Shown here piece after piece: positions 22,291 to 33,640 of a stretch of DNA of 64,000 nucleotides (position 1 is its first letter; each line of letters starts with the position of its first letter). A program made the translations under genes and the position numbers. The notes beneath the pieces are model-generated. The model searched no databases and was not told where the DNA came from. It was given only the letters and a program-made list of their open reading frames with translations. This DNA comes from Zeugodacus cucurbitae (taxonomy: Eukaryota; Arthropoda; Insecta; Diptera; Tephritidae). Location: positions 5,801,001 to 5,865,000 of the forward strand of contig NC_071671.1 of NCBI RefSeq assembly GCF_028554725.1, read 5' to 3'.

Positions 22291-25090
22291 ATACATATAT
22301 ATCTGAGTATACACACACAAAATTTCAAGTCGATCCGACGAATATTTTCGAAGTTATAGACACATAAGTGAAGGCGCGCAGACTACATGTAAAGTGCTTT
22401 CAAAACTTTAAATTCGTTTTTCTCAAAACGGTGTTTTCAAAGTCGGTGAGCAAGATTTCTCAGAAACGGCTGAACCGATCGGTCTAAAATTTTCACACAA
22501 GCTACTTAACTATATTTTTTAGTACTTAATCGAAGGATTTCCCCATCCGATGAAAATTTCTTATTTTTATAAATAATTAAAGACCCGAATTTTGGTCGAA
22601 AATCGAACCTTTTGTTTTGTCAAAAAATTTTTTTTGCTAATTCCTTCGATTAATCACTAGATTATTTATTATATTAATGAAATTTATTTGGTTTTTGTAT
22701 TTTAGATGATCAAGTCCAGAGATATCGTGCACCGAAAGAAGCATTTCTTTGCGGACCTCTGCAAAATTGGCAATATCAACGTTCCCGATAATTATTTTTG
22801 GCAATTAAAAATATGTGAATATAGTTTAAGGTTGCCATAATATATCTGCCAAGTTTCAAATCAATAAACCAAATAGTTTGCTTAGAAAAAATTCTTGAAA
22901 AATGCCTTTTTTTCGACCTTCAAACTGTATATAACCCCTTAATGGTGAAACGACTAAGGAAGCTGTCTTACAATCAATACTATATTAGACCTACTCTTTA
23001 CTATTTTGAACCACTAGAATTTGAAAAAAAAAACTATTGTCACAATTTCAAAGCTGATTGGAACACTAAATTATGATTGCAACTACCTCTTTCATATCAA
23101 AATTAGTTTTTAGGAACTTTGAACAGTAATCTAATCAATATAGATTATATCAAAACATAAAACACTTTGGAACCAAATATGCAACTAGGTATGCCATTAA
23201 TCCGACTGTAGAGCTACAATGTTTTTAAAGTCTCATTTAAACTCAAAAAAGCTAGCTGGCATAGTTAAATAAAAATAATAATTCAAATCGTTGCATATTT
23301 CAAGGCGCAAATTTGTTTTCTGGTTTTTTTTGCCCTTTTATGTTTTTCATACAAAGATTTGGTCTAAGAAGACCCATAACAAAATTTACCGACGTATATT
23401 TCTCTAGAACATTTTAAAGCCCTAGCGACATTACAAATCTGCTTATTTATACGTTAAACCAAATGTAGTCAAAATCGTAATATCTCGAGCAGGAAAATGG
23501 ATTTCCAAAATCTATTTCATTACTTTTTATAAAAATTTCACGATATTCCGATAAATAGGACTCGTCACTCTAATCGAATTATAACATTTTTATGCTGATT
23601 ATTCTCTCATTCATCATGGCCTGGAACTAGTAGCTGCAAAAAATACTTTAAATGTTTTTCAAACCAAGTTTCAGATCTCACTACCTTTGTTATATATTTT
23701 TTTCGGCTTCAATTGCTTAACAGTTAAGAACATAATCTCCAAAATTTATAATCCGATTCGTAATAATTCCTCCTTACAAAGTTTTTTTTTACATCCTCCT
23801 CAACACTCTGCTGACTGCGATAGCTTTCTTCTTGGTATATCACTCACTATATAGGTATATTATATTTAATAACTGAGGATAGTATGAGGCGAAAATGAAC
23901 CCACAAACCTCATGAATCTAAAATATTTAGCAACAAAATATAATCTAAAAGCTCTCCATCAACTTATATACAAAATGTTACTCATACGCCGTGGTCCGTA
24001 CTCGCACATAAAACAACGCATCACCACCAATCACTCAAAACACAAAATAAATCGCAACAAATCAAATTATTTACGGAAATATAAAATTAAAATCGCCGCA
24101 CTCATGCAAGGGCGTGGCTTAATTGTGGGCGGTAAAGCGAATTTCCGGCTTACAAATAATGAATATCATAATTTCCTCACCAAACAACTTCCCGCAGATT
24201 TCATGGTTCATGCTTTATTGCTGGCAGTTCAATGCAAGTGTTGTGTTTAATTAAAAACAACAATAACAACAACAACAAGACAACAAATTGAAATATGAAT
24301 TGCGAGAGATTGCTGTATAATTTGCATGCGCTTGTAAAAATTTTCCAATATATTAAATACGCACGGACACTCGAAGGCGCCAGCGAAATTAATACCGTTA
24401 AGTGAAGCAACGAAATGGTAATTGAGAAAATTCGATTGAATGAGTATGAGTAATGATGGTTGGTGAGCACACAGCACAACAATTAATTATGAAAACGAAG
24501 CCAATAAGCAGGTGAATGAGCCGTCAAGACACTGAAATTTGAAGCAATAAAATGCTTGAGCAAACACAGGTAGTCAAACAGACAGACGAATGGAGAGTGA
24601 TATCGCATAAATATTCGTATAGTTGAATGCAGCACAAACATTTTGTTTTATAGCGGTAATCGCATTTGCAGAATTGTACGCAAGCGATTAAATTAATGCC
24701 ACATGCAGTGAATAAAATTTTCCATTCAATTAAGGTTGAGTGGGAATTCCTTGGCTATTGAAGGCGGTAAGCAGATAGATAGCAGGTGTGATAAGGAATA
24801 TAGCGAAGAAGAAGAGCAGAGAAAATTATTATATTTTCGGAAATTTTTTGCACTTTGCTTCTTGAGGTTGTAGATTCGGTGCATATTTTCTCGGTGCATA
24901 TTTTCTTTAAGCGTGTGAAGAGCAATGCAGCAGAATGAAAACCACTGAAGAGCACTAAAGTTTTAACAAGTGAATGAATGAATTGCTATTGAATTACGAG
25001 TCGAGAAAGGAAATTATTATTAATAAGAAAAATGCGAGTGAAAGACAAAGAGAAAGAGAATTGAAAGAATTTATTAAAATTAATGTTAAT
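22291..25090. other. Non-coding stretch, possible old repeat at about 22310-22900
   Basis: The sequence near 22320-22500, with phrases like CAAGTCGATCCGACGAATA and GAACCGATCGGTCTAAAAT, has the feel of a dispersed repeat, but no second copy exists in the window, so this is only an impression. No coding exon was recognised; the 112-codon frame 23912-24250 is AT-driven. Confidence 0.3.
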
Positions 25091-25094
25091 TCAA

Positions 25095-26365
25095 ATACTG
25101 TGGGCAACCCTATTTACGGTAAGACGGTTCATTTTACCAAAGCACTTCGAAGAAAAAATAAAATCTAGTAAAACATATAAAAATAATAAATATTTTATCC
25201 AACAATGTCAAATACATTTCGCTAAAGTGATATATTTTTAGTCATATGGCAACCCTAATTACGGAATTTTCATTTAATATAATAATTTAAAAACATTTTT
25301 AAGTTTGCAACAAGCCTTTTTTTTTTTGGAAATTAGTTATTTCATTTTACAATTTTTGCATTCTCTATTTTCAATTGCATGGCAACCCTAGCTATTAAAA
25401 TATATATGTTAATATTATAATATCATAATTTTTAAGAATAAAACAATTTAAATAATTTTATGAGGAGCTTGGAAAGTTGAAATACTCAAAGAAGAGCTCC
25501 AACACGACAAAATTTCAGAATAGGGTTGCCACTTTAAATTATTATTGCATAAAAAATATTTTATTATATGAAGAAATGTTCAAGAAACGGTAACATAAGA
25601 GAAAAAGTCATTTCAAAATTCTCTTTATAGTATGTTTACATATGAAAATAATCCCGTTCTAAGCTCGTTCAATAATCTAATCGTTTACATATAGCCAAAT
25701 GAGATTATCAATTGTCAAATGTGTTGCATTTGTTGTTGTATTACACATATTTCTCTCGCTGACGGCCATTGTTGTTTACATTTTCATTTGACATTTCTCC
25801 TTTTCTTCGCAAAATTATCGATAAACCTAGGAATAACACCCAAAATCTAGTTGTCTAAAACGAGATAATTTTATAATCTCGGATTATCCAGAGAGCAATT
25901 TTGTATGGGAAATCTCGTTTCTTAATTACAGATTATCGAGTTAAGCTCGTAAATGGAGATAATCTCGTTATATGTAAACATAGTATTAAGGACTGATGCA
26001 ATTAATGGTAGCCACCAAGGTTGCCAAAGTTTTTCAAGCTTTCAATAAAAAGCATTTATGTGAGCCTGGAAAGTCTATGAATTTAGTTTATAAGAATTTT
26101 TGGTTTTTGATTACGGAACCAATGTAATTTTCCTCTAGGGTTGCCAACTAATTTTTACTAAAAAGTTAATTCAGTCTTATCAGGTTTAAAAAACTAATTA
26201 TTTGTAACTTTTACCTAAAATTCTGTTGAACTATCTATTGTAGGGTCACAAGTGTTGCCAACCATTGTCAAAAATAGTAAAATTTTGTGTCTGTACGGAA
26301 TTATGACCTAGACACAGAAATACTAGCTATTTATGCATATTAATCTTGAACAGAGTTGCCACGTA
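25095..26365. repeat. GGCAACCC / GGGTTGCC array, period about 100-145 bp
   Basis: The core word appears as GGCAACCC at about 25103, 25249 and 25381, then as its complement (A)GGGTTGCC or a near form at about 25523, 26019, 26138, 26253 and 26353. Neighbouring cores are 145, 132 and 142 bp apart, then 119, 115 and 100 bp. The 496-bp gap between 25523 and 26019 holds a 352-bp MITE; without it the gap is 144 bp. The rest of each unit is AT-rich and poorly conserved. Orientation of the core flips between 25381 and 25523. Confidence 0.65.
25631..25982. mobile_element. MITE with TATGTTTACATAT ends, 352 bp
   Basis: The left end TATGTTTACATAT (25631-25643) is matched exactly in inverted form at 25970-25982. 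Related inner words (TTTACATAT, GAGATTATC and its complement) occur again inside, so the inverted similarity is longer but imperfect. No coding capacity. Flanking words TAG and GTATTA do not give a clear target duplication, so the superfamily is open. Its insertion into the GGGTTGCC array is supported by spacing. Confidence 0.7.
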
Positions 26366-27515
26366 ATTTCGAATAAAATAATTAATTCAATTAAAAACTA
26401 AGTCAAATTAGAATTCTTCACGAAATCCAGTTCATTTGCGTATATTGGCACGAAAGAACTTCAATTAATGAGAATTTATCTAACGCACATTCTTTATGCG
26501 TCCGATTCAGTTCAGTCCAGTCAATTTTAATTTATATCTACAATACATAAGCTGATAGCCAAAGCCGACATAAGCACGCACCGCATAAATAAATGAAAAC
26601 CACAAAAAGACACCGGACAAACACTGCGAGGTCAGCAAGACAAATGCGCTATGAAAGAATGATTTGCTGTTGTTAAGCAAATGAGAAATTCACCTACGCA
26701 CTTGAGGCGGAAACCAGTGGCGCCGTTTGACGCAAAACCGGAAGCGCCAAGAGTGTTGCAGGGCAAACACAAAGTAGGAGGTGTTAAATTGCTGGCGTTG
26801 TAATGAAGGGCAAGCCACAATGAATTAAATAATTTCCATTGAACGTATAAAAAGGCAAACGCAATCAGAGATAAAGCCAACGGCAACATTTGCAAAATAA
26901 TTGTGGTGCACAAAATAATTTGCCCGAGCGAAGAACAATAGTTAAGTAAATAGTGAGGAGCAAAAACAAAGTAAAAAAGAAACTGTAAAAGCAGTAGAAA
27001 CAATTAAGGCAAAGACACGACGAAGATAGAGGTATAAGAAAGTAAAATTTGCGTGCGAAAGTAATTGCAGAAAAAGTGTAAGAAAGTAAAGTAAACTAAT
27101 TTTATACAGATCTACAATTTCTTTTTTATTCCTTCTAACGAAAATTATCGCTTGGCTCTTCTTTCGCCACATTTTCTTATAATTTTCCTCATTAACTGTA
27201 CTTTGTTTCGTTTTATTGCGTTTCAGCCTTCATTCTGCCAACAACAAAGCTTATTTAGCATTTCCATGAAAGTTGTCTTTTTTTGCCATGGCGTCACATT
27301 CCTAATGCGGTCAAAGGTTTAATTGAAACGTAATTGAAAAAGCAGCTTACGAAATGCGTTGAAATTTCTATGCTTTCTTGGCGTTTCATGGCAACACTGC
27401 TGGCGTGCGCATAAATGAGCATGGAATTAATGAAGGAAAAGACAAGTGTCAGGGCAAGCAATATTATACCAAATGCATATACAAAGTGTAGGCGTAAGTA
27501 TCTTACATATAATAC
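26366..27515. other. Non-coding stretch
   Basis: No gene was recognised. The minus-strand frames at 26632-27172 carry no known motif. Confidence 0.45.
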
Positions 27516-27519
27516 TATA

Positions 27520-27792
27520 TTAACCCTTAAGTGAACATACAAGTAGTAAACAATAAATTGTATTTTATTTTCTATTTCTATATTTAGTATGATTGAGATC
27601 ATTGAAATATAATTCATTAACACTTAGGTGACCAGAAAATAGCTAGTTGACGAGCTTGAGACCATCGAAATTGTAGCTTCTTAACCCTTAGGTGAACATC
27701 ATATGACACAGAGGCCCAATTTGAATTTTTTGGAGGTGTTTAAAAGGCCTAAACCAACGCAATATAAACATATTAACCATAAGGTGAAAAAT
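27520..27792 (+). repeat. Four spaced copies of a TTAACCCTTAGGTGA-like word
   Basis: Close variants of this word occur at about 27520, 27618, 27681 and 27774, all on the plus strand, spaced 98, 63 and 93 bp. A shorter relative is at about 28303. The sequence between is weakly similar. Together they look like a short degenerate tandem repeat. Confidence 0.5.
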
Positions 27793-27868
27793 AGTAGAAA
27801 ACCAGTTTTTAATTATTTAAAGAGCTGGTTAGAATACTTAGACCACTTGACATATTAATATATCCTTA

Positions 27869-28131
27869 TCGATTAAATCGATTTTTTTTTATATCGATTT
27901 TGAACATTTGTGTCAACATTAACCCAACAAAATATTTGTAGAGATCTGTTTGCATCCCAAACGTATTCTCAACTGAAAATGACACTTTTCCAATTTCCAA
28001 GAATTCCAAGAAAAGTGCGGCTGAGGGTCATCGAATGCTTTCGGATACGTACGGTGAGGCTGTCCTAAATGAAAACAAGCCTTAAATTTACAAAAAAAAA
28101 AAACGACAGAAGCAAATTTGTAGACCTAATA
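27869..28131 (+). repeat. Interspersed repeat X, copy 1 (second copy at 52519)
   Basis: From TCGATTAAATCG to TTGTAGACCTAAT, this segment matches 52519-52748 in the same orientation. The middle part (about 27909-27980, including CATTTGTGTCAACATTAACC and AGAGATCTGTTTGCATCCC) is nearly identical. The right half differs by insertions and deletions. No terminal inverted repeat or coding frame was found, so the class is unknown. Confidence 0.85.
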
Positions 28132-31100
28132 GAATTTCAGTAATAAAACTTGAATTGTTTCCGTTCACAAAACGCATTTGACTTTATAAATTTCATCTAA
28201 TAAATATCCATATGTCACCTCTTAAAATTTTTTTATCAAAAACTACCATAAATATACTTCAATTTTGGCCATCACTATACTCTTTAATTTCACTCCAAAT
28301 ATCTTAACCCTTAGCTAAGCAGTTGGCTGTAGAAGACCACAATTTCATATTATATTATAATTTTCATAATTTTTTTTCAGAAAAAACTGCTTAAAACCGC
28401 TGAAATATTTTAGATTTGAGACAATATTCAGCTAATTTTTGATATCTAAAGTTTTGAGTTTTGAAAAAGGACATTAAGGAACCTTAGTATTCATAAAACT
28501 CTAAGAATAAGTTCTACGAATGCAATGAATGCACAAGAGAACCACTTAAGTCAGCACAGCAAAATATTTCCTCCACAGATTTTAAGGTAAATTTAACATC
28601 TATAATCTATTCTGCTGAATTTCGAATTTCTTGGAAAACAAAAAACATTTCTTTGCATTTTCTCGAATTTTTTTTCTAATGTTCTCTACAAATTTTCTTC
28701 ACTTTTCCTTTTCATTGCTCAGCAACAACTGCTCCTCCATAACATTTCACACTCTATGACCCCTAACCAAACGCAAGTCACTTTGCTGCGCAGCGCACAA
28801 ATCAGCACCATGTGCTGTGAAACGCCTCAAAATATGCTTCAAATTTCGACCATTAGCAAGACAACTTCTAATAGCGACATTTTCATTTTCGCTGTCTAAA
28901 ACAGCAACAGCTGTTGAGTTTAAATTTGATTGCCACGGTTGTCTGTCTGTTCGTCAGACTGCCAACAAAAAGGTCCAACGCTGAGCAACTGCTTCACGCA
29001 CAAGTCAGTGAGGCGCCACTGCTACTACCAGCTGCCTGCCACTGCCACTGACACATTTGCAATTCAAATTTTCGGTAAATTATTTTCCAGGCCAATTGTT
29101 GGGCGCCTACTCAATAGCGTTGTGTTATTTTTGTTGTTATTGCTTACGAAAGGTTTCACCGTTATTGTTATTATGGGCAGTAAGTTTTTGTTTGTTAAAT
29201 AACAATTAAATGAAAAGTATCTGTTTTTTATGTATTTTGAATTAAAAACACCCGACTCCTCTACGCTTCAAGTGATTTACAAACTGAAAATGAAAAGGCT
29301 CTATTTTGCTCCCTTTTTGTGTGTATTTTTGTAGCAATTTCGGGAGAGCGGCATTATGTGGCAAACAATTTGGTATTATTTTCGGCGGCGTGTAGTTAAC
29401 GGTGTTTTAGTTGTGTGTGCTTGTGCCACAGCGGCTTTAGGTTATGATCGCTGTTTGCGGTATTTAAATTGTCATTCAAATGACAGACGCCTCTCTCTTC
29501 CCTCTACACAACCTTTTTGCCGCGCACGTAAATTAATTGCGTTGCGTAATGACAGTTCGGAAAAAAGTTCGGCCGAAATAACCGAAATATTCGAAGGCTT
29601 TTAATTGTTTGCAATTTCACCGGTTTTTTCTGTGGTTTTCGCAGCAATTTGCCATTTGTTGAGTGGACTTTTCCGATTTCTTTATTTGCTGGCAATTGTT
29701 TTTTGTTATTTTTGTTGTTGTTTTTTTTGCTTTTAAGATTCGCTTTTTCTTCGCGCTCGCTGACCCAGTTCGACACGCAATTCGATTTCAATTTATTGCA
29801 GCAGAAATTCATCAAATGGAATTCACCTTTTTAAATGCTGCGCGGAATTCAATTAAATTTTCATATTCTCCGTACATAAAATTGAAATACAACTTTTTCC
29901 ACTCAAATTATAAATAATTGCTCGCCGCTTTTGAGTTTCGTGCTACTATGGGTGGTGGTAATGACTTCATTCGCAGCACCGACTCCGAATTTAATCAAAT
30001 ATTTTGCTATTTTAGTGTTCCATTTCGTTTGTGCTCAGAGTTTTTCGGGTGATTTAATGGTAGAATGGGTACTTGTGTTAACTTTTTTTCAGAACAGCTC
30101 AACCTTATTCCATGCAATTGACCACCGCTGTTTTAAGACTATTTTTTTAGTTAAATACCAGTCGTCTATGGATCGGAAGGCAATCCCGAACAATCCAATC
30201 CAAATTTGGTATCGAAATGAATTCAATAGTTCGAAGATCTAGATATGTTAGGCGTTCCAATATTGCACAAGATTTCTCATTCTAAACTGCAGCCAGCTTA
30301 AACTTAAGTCATCCAGCTTATTAACAAACAATTTCGTATATTGGAAAACTGAAACTTCTACATCCATTCGAATAGTGAAATTATGGCGCCTTTGAGATCG
30401 AATCCACAGAAAGCGGATCTTACAAAAGCTCGCTTTCGTCCCATCGTCAAACAAAAAGTTGAGATTGTTCCGTTGGATCCAAGGGTAAGAAATTGTTCAT
30501 TGAGTTTCTTGTGGTTGACATACACAGATACGGTTAGTGTATTGTGAGAACTCGGTTCTATTGCTGAAGATGGGTCGGAATCAGTCCGTATTCTTGGTCT
30601 GTCTATTCGTAGAAGATTTTGTTCGGTTCTTCGTCCAATCTAACGTCTCGATTAAGACTATTGTCTTTTAGAAATTACATCACTTCCCTTGATCTTAGAA
30701 ATCGTTAACAATAATCGGTTATCGAGCTGTGGTTCCAAAGATTACAGTTTCACAACTTTGGAACTTAGTCTCATATCTGAGTTGTTATTTTAAATAACAT
30801 CCGGTCCGCTCGCACTGAAGTTCCTTTTAAAAATTACATTGCATAGGTTCGAAAAAGTTTATCGGTCAACTGACCCATCTGAAGATTTCTACTTTCCGAA
30901 ACATGTAACTCTGATCAAGGTCGAATATGAAATTTGACGCTGAAAATGAAATGCGACTATCGCTACTGACTCCTTCGTATGTGAAAATATCAAAATTTTT
31001 GTTTTTACAACCCACATACCGTTTGCCATAAACCGTAAAGTAAGTGTCCCTCGTAGACACCCACACCATCGCATACACACCCAACTTGCGCTCACCAGCG

Positions 31101-31835
31101 CCACAGCATAATTACATAAATTATTTATTTGTTTTGTTTGCTCCACCGGCGCTCGGCGGTGCTGGTGCTAGCAATAACTGCGTGATGGCGCAGCACTCGC
31201 ATTTAATTTTCGCACAACGAATTTTTACCACAACCATTGTCAGTGCGCTTCGTGCACGATGACACTCAATAAATTTATCATCGAATTCCCAAAAGGGAGG
31301 TCGTCGATATACACCCACCCACTAGCAGCCACTCATCCAAATCACGGCGCTGATTCACCTCCACCGCCTCCACCACACAGTTGTTGTTGGTTTGCGCGTA
31401 AAATACACGTGACTGCGCTCATTTTCCAGTTTCATCCGCGGCTACAGTCGATTTCAATTTGTTCATCTCCATATGCGTATGCGCTTCACTAGATCCGATG
31501 CCGTGCACTCAGTTTTCTACTGTTGTTGTTGCTGTGCGTACTTTTCAATCGCAATTTGGTTGTTGTTTTGTTGCTGCATGCTCATTTATTGGCCGTAATG
31601 GAAATTTCGTAATTTGTAACTTAATCCTTGGCCGCGAGCCATTTTATGACGCAGTTCCGTTGTAAAGCACGCCACCGAGCTTCCCCCCACACCGCAGTTT
31701 CTGTAACTTCTCCGAAATTTCTGGTAATTACGCGATCTAATTTAAGCACGCAGTCGGCTGTCATCCTCGTTCTTAATTGAATTTATTTTTGGCAAAATGG
31801 TAAATAAATTAATTAATTGGTGCCTTCAATGGAGA
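28132..31835. other. Non-coding stretch, less AT-rich in places
   Basis: No gene was recognised on either strand. The sequence at about 28690-29700 and 31040-31680 is richer in GC and in CAG/CTG and CCA words than its surroundings and might include regulatory sequence. Frames at 28930-29202 and 29356-29604 have no recognisable domain. Confidence 0.4.
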
Positions 31836-32080
31836 TTTGAGGTGAGTGGGAGAAATTTTTGAGAATATGACTCATAAAAAATTTGGGGACATTTTTTGGG
31901 ATATTTTCAAAATATTTTTTTTTCCAGGAATTAACAACTGATTCCAATAAATTGTAAAAATATGACTCATTAAAAATTTTTTGGGAATTTTTTTTTTGTT
32001 AAATTTTCAAAAATATTATTTTGTTGGTATTCAAGGATTTGAAGAAGGATTAAAGAATGATTTTAATAAATAGTAAAAAT

Positions 32081-32749
32081 GTATGTATGTGATTGGCGTT
32101 GCAACCGTTTAGCCGGTTATAGCCGAATCGACGATAGTGCGCCACCTCTCTCTCTCCTTCGCAGTTCGGCGCCAGTTGGAGATCCCAAGTGTAACCAGGT
32201 CGCTCTCCACCTGGTCCCTCCAACGGAGTGGAGGACTTCCCCTTCCTCGGCTTCCTCCGGCGGGTACTGCATCGAACACTTTCAGGGCTGGAGTGTTTTC
32301 GTCCATTCGGACAACATGACCTAGCCAGCGTAGCCGCTGTCTTTTTATTCGCTGAACTATGTCAATGTCGTCGTATAACTCGTACAGCTCATCGTTCCAT
32401 CGTCTGCATCGTTCGCCGTTGCCAATGTTCTGAGGACCATAAATCTTACGCAAAATTTTCCTCTCGAAAACTCCTAGTGTCGTCTCATCTGATGTTGACA
32501 TCGTCCAAGCTTCTGCACCGTAAAGCAGGACGGGAATGATAAGCGACTTGTAGAGCTTGATTTTGGTTCGTCGAGAGAGGACTTTACTGTTCAATTGCCT
32601 ACTCAGTCCAAAGTAGCACCTGTTGGCAAGAGTTATTCTGCGCTGGATTTCGAGGCTGACATTGTTCGTGTTGTTGATGCTGGTTCCCAGGTGTACGAAA
32701 TTATCTACGACCTCGAAGTTATGACTGTCAACAGTGACGTGGGAGCCAA
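32081..32749 (-). mobile_element. RTE-like retrotransposon, 5'-truncated copy 3
   Basis: This fragment holds only the last 669 bp of the element. It shares the same 3' end with copy 2, including the CATA-type tail (32081-32090). Homology to copy 2 ends at GGGAGCCAA (32741-32749), beyond which T-rich sequence leads back into the minisatellite. It keeps 32638-32713, the 76 bp missing from copy 2. The 161-codon tail frame (32109-32594) is almost identical to that of copy 2, so both insertions are probably recent. About 14 bases of the minisatellite unit appear to be missing at the insertion site. Confidence 0.92.
32109..32594 (-). pseudogene. RTE ORF C-terminal fragment in copy 3
   Basis: This 161-codon open piece is the protein tail after the reverse transcriptase, with SLIIPVLLYGAEAW, FERKILRKIYGP and RLRWLGHVVRM, ending at the same TAA as in copy 2. 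It differs from copy 2 by only a few residues (for example GERCRR in place of GEYRRR). No endonuclease or catalytic palm is present, so it is a dead 5'-truncated insertion. Confidence 0.88.
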
Positions 32750-33640
32750 TTTTTTCTTTTTTTTTTATAAAGTGTGGGGAAATTTTTTGGGAATTATTTG
32801 TAAAATATTATTTTGTTGGTTTTCAAGGATTGGAAGAAGGATTAAAGAATGATTTTAATATATTGTAAAAATATGACTCATTAAAAATTGTGTGCGGAAT
32901 TTTTTTTGGAAATATTTGTAAAATATTATTTTGTTGGTTTTCAAGGATTTGAAGAAGGATTAAAGAATGATTTTAATAAATTGTAAAAATATGACTCATT
33001 AAAAATTGTGTGGGGAAATTTTTTGGGAAATATTTGTAAAATATTATTTTGTTGGTATTCAAGGATTTGAAGAAGGATTAAAGAATGATTTTAATAAATT
33101 GTAAAAATATGACTCATTAAAAATTGTGTGGGGAATTTTTTTTGGAAATATTTGTAAAATATTATTTTGTTGGTTTTCAAGGATTTGAAGAAGGATTAAA
33201 GAATGATTTTAATATATTGTAAAAATATGACTCATTAAAAATTGTGTGGGGAAATTTTTTGGGTATTTTTTTTGGGAAATTTTCGAAATTATCATTTTTT
33301 TGGTTTCCGAGTATTAAAAAAAAAATTATTAAGTTTTGAGTTTATAATTTATTAAACAAATTTAACGAACTTTTTGGGAAATTTTCTCAAATATTATTTC
33401 ATTGATTTTCAAGGATTTAAAGAAGGATCTGAACCCGTTTGGAGAATATATAACTATTCAAAAATTGTTGGGATTGTTTTTAGGACATTTTCAAAAAAAA
33501 AATTAGTTTTTCTTATTTTCGAAAATTTATTGATGGATTTTAATAAATTTTGAGAATATGACTCCTTAACAATTTTGGGATATTTTTTTAGAAACTTTTC
33601 AAACATTATTATTTCAAGTATTTATTAAAGAATTTAACTA

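Larger units (their letters stand above)
31840..33640 (+). repeat. 118-bp minisatellite array
   Basis: The landmark GAAGAAGGATTAAAGAATG falls at 32833 (one base changed upstream), 32951, 33069 and 33187, an exact period of 118 bp. Each unit also contains ATTATTTTGTTGGT, AAAAATATGACTCATTAAAA and TGTGTGGGGAA. Well-kept units span about 32766-33260. More diverged units extend left to about 31840 and right to about 33640. A landmark at 32041 is 792 bp left of the next, and the gap is filled by the 669-bp RTE fragment, leaving 123 bp. Confidence 0.92.

Noticed and set aside
23912..24250. A 112-codon plus-strand frame
   Set aside because: It is rich in K, N, I and L as expected for AT-rich DNA, with no motif.
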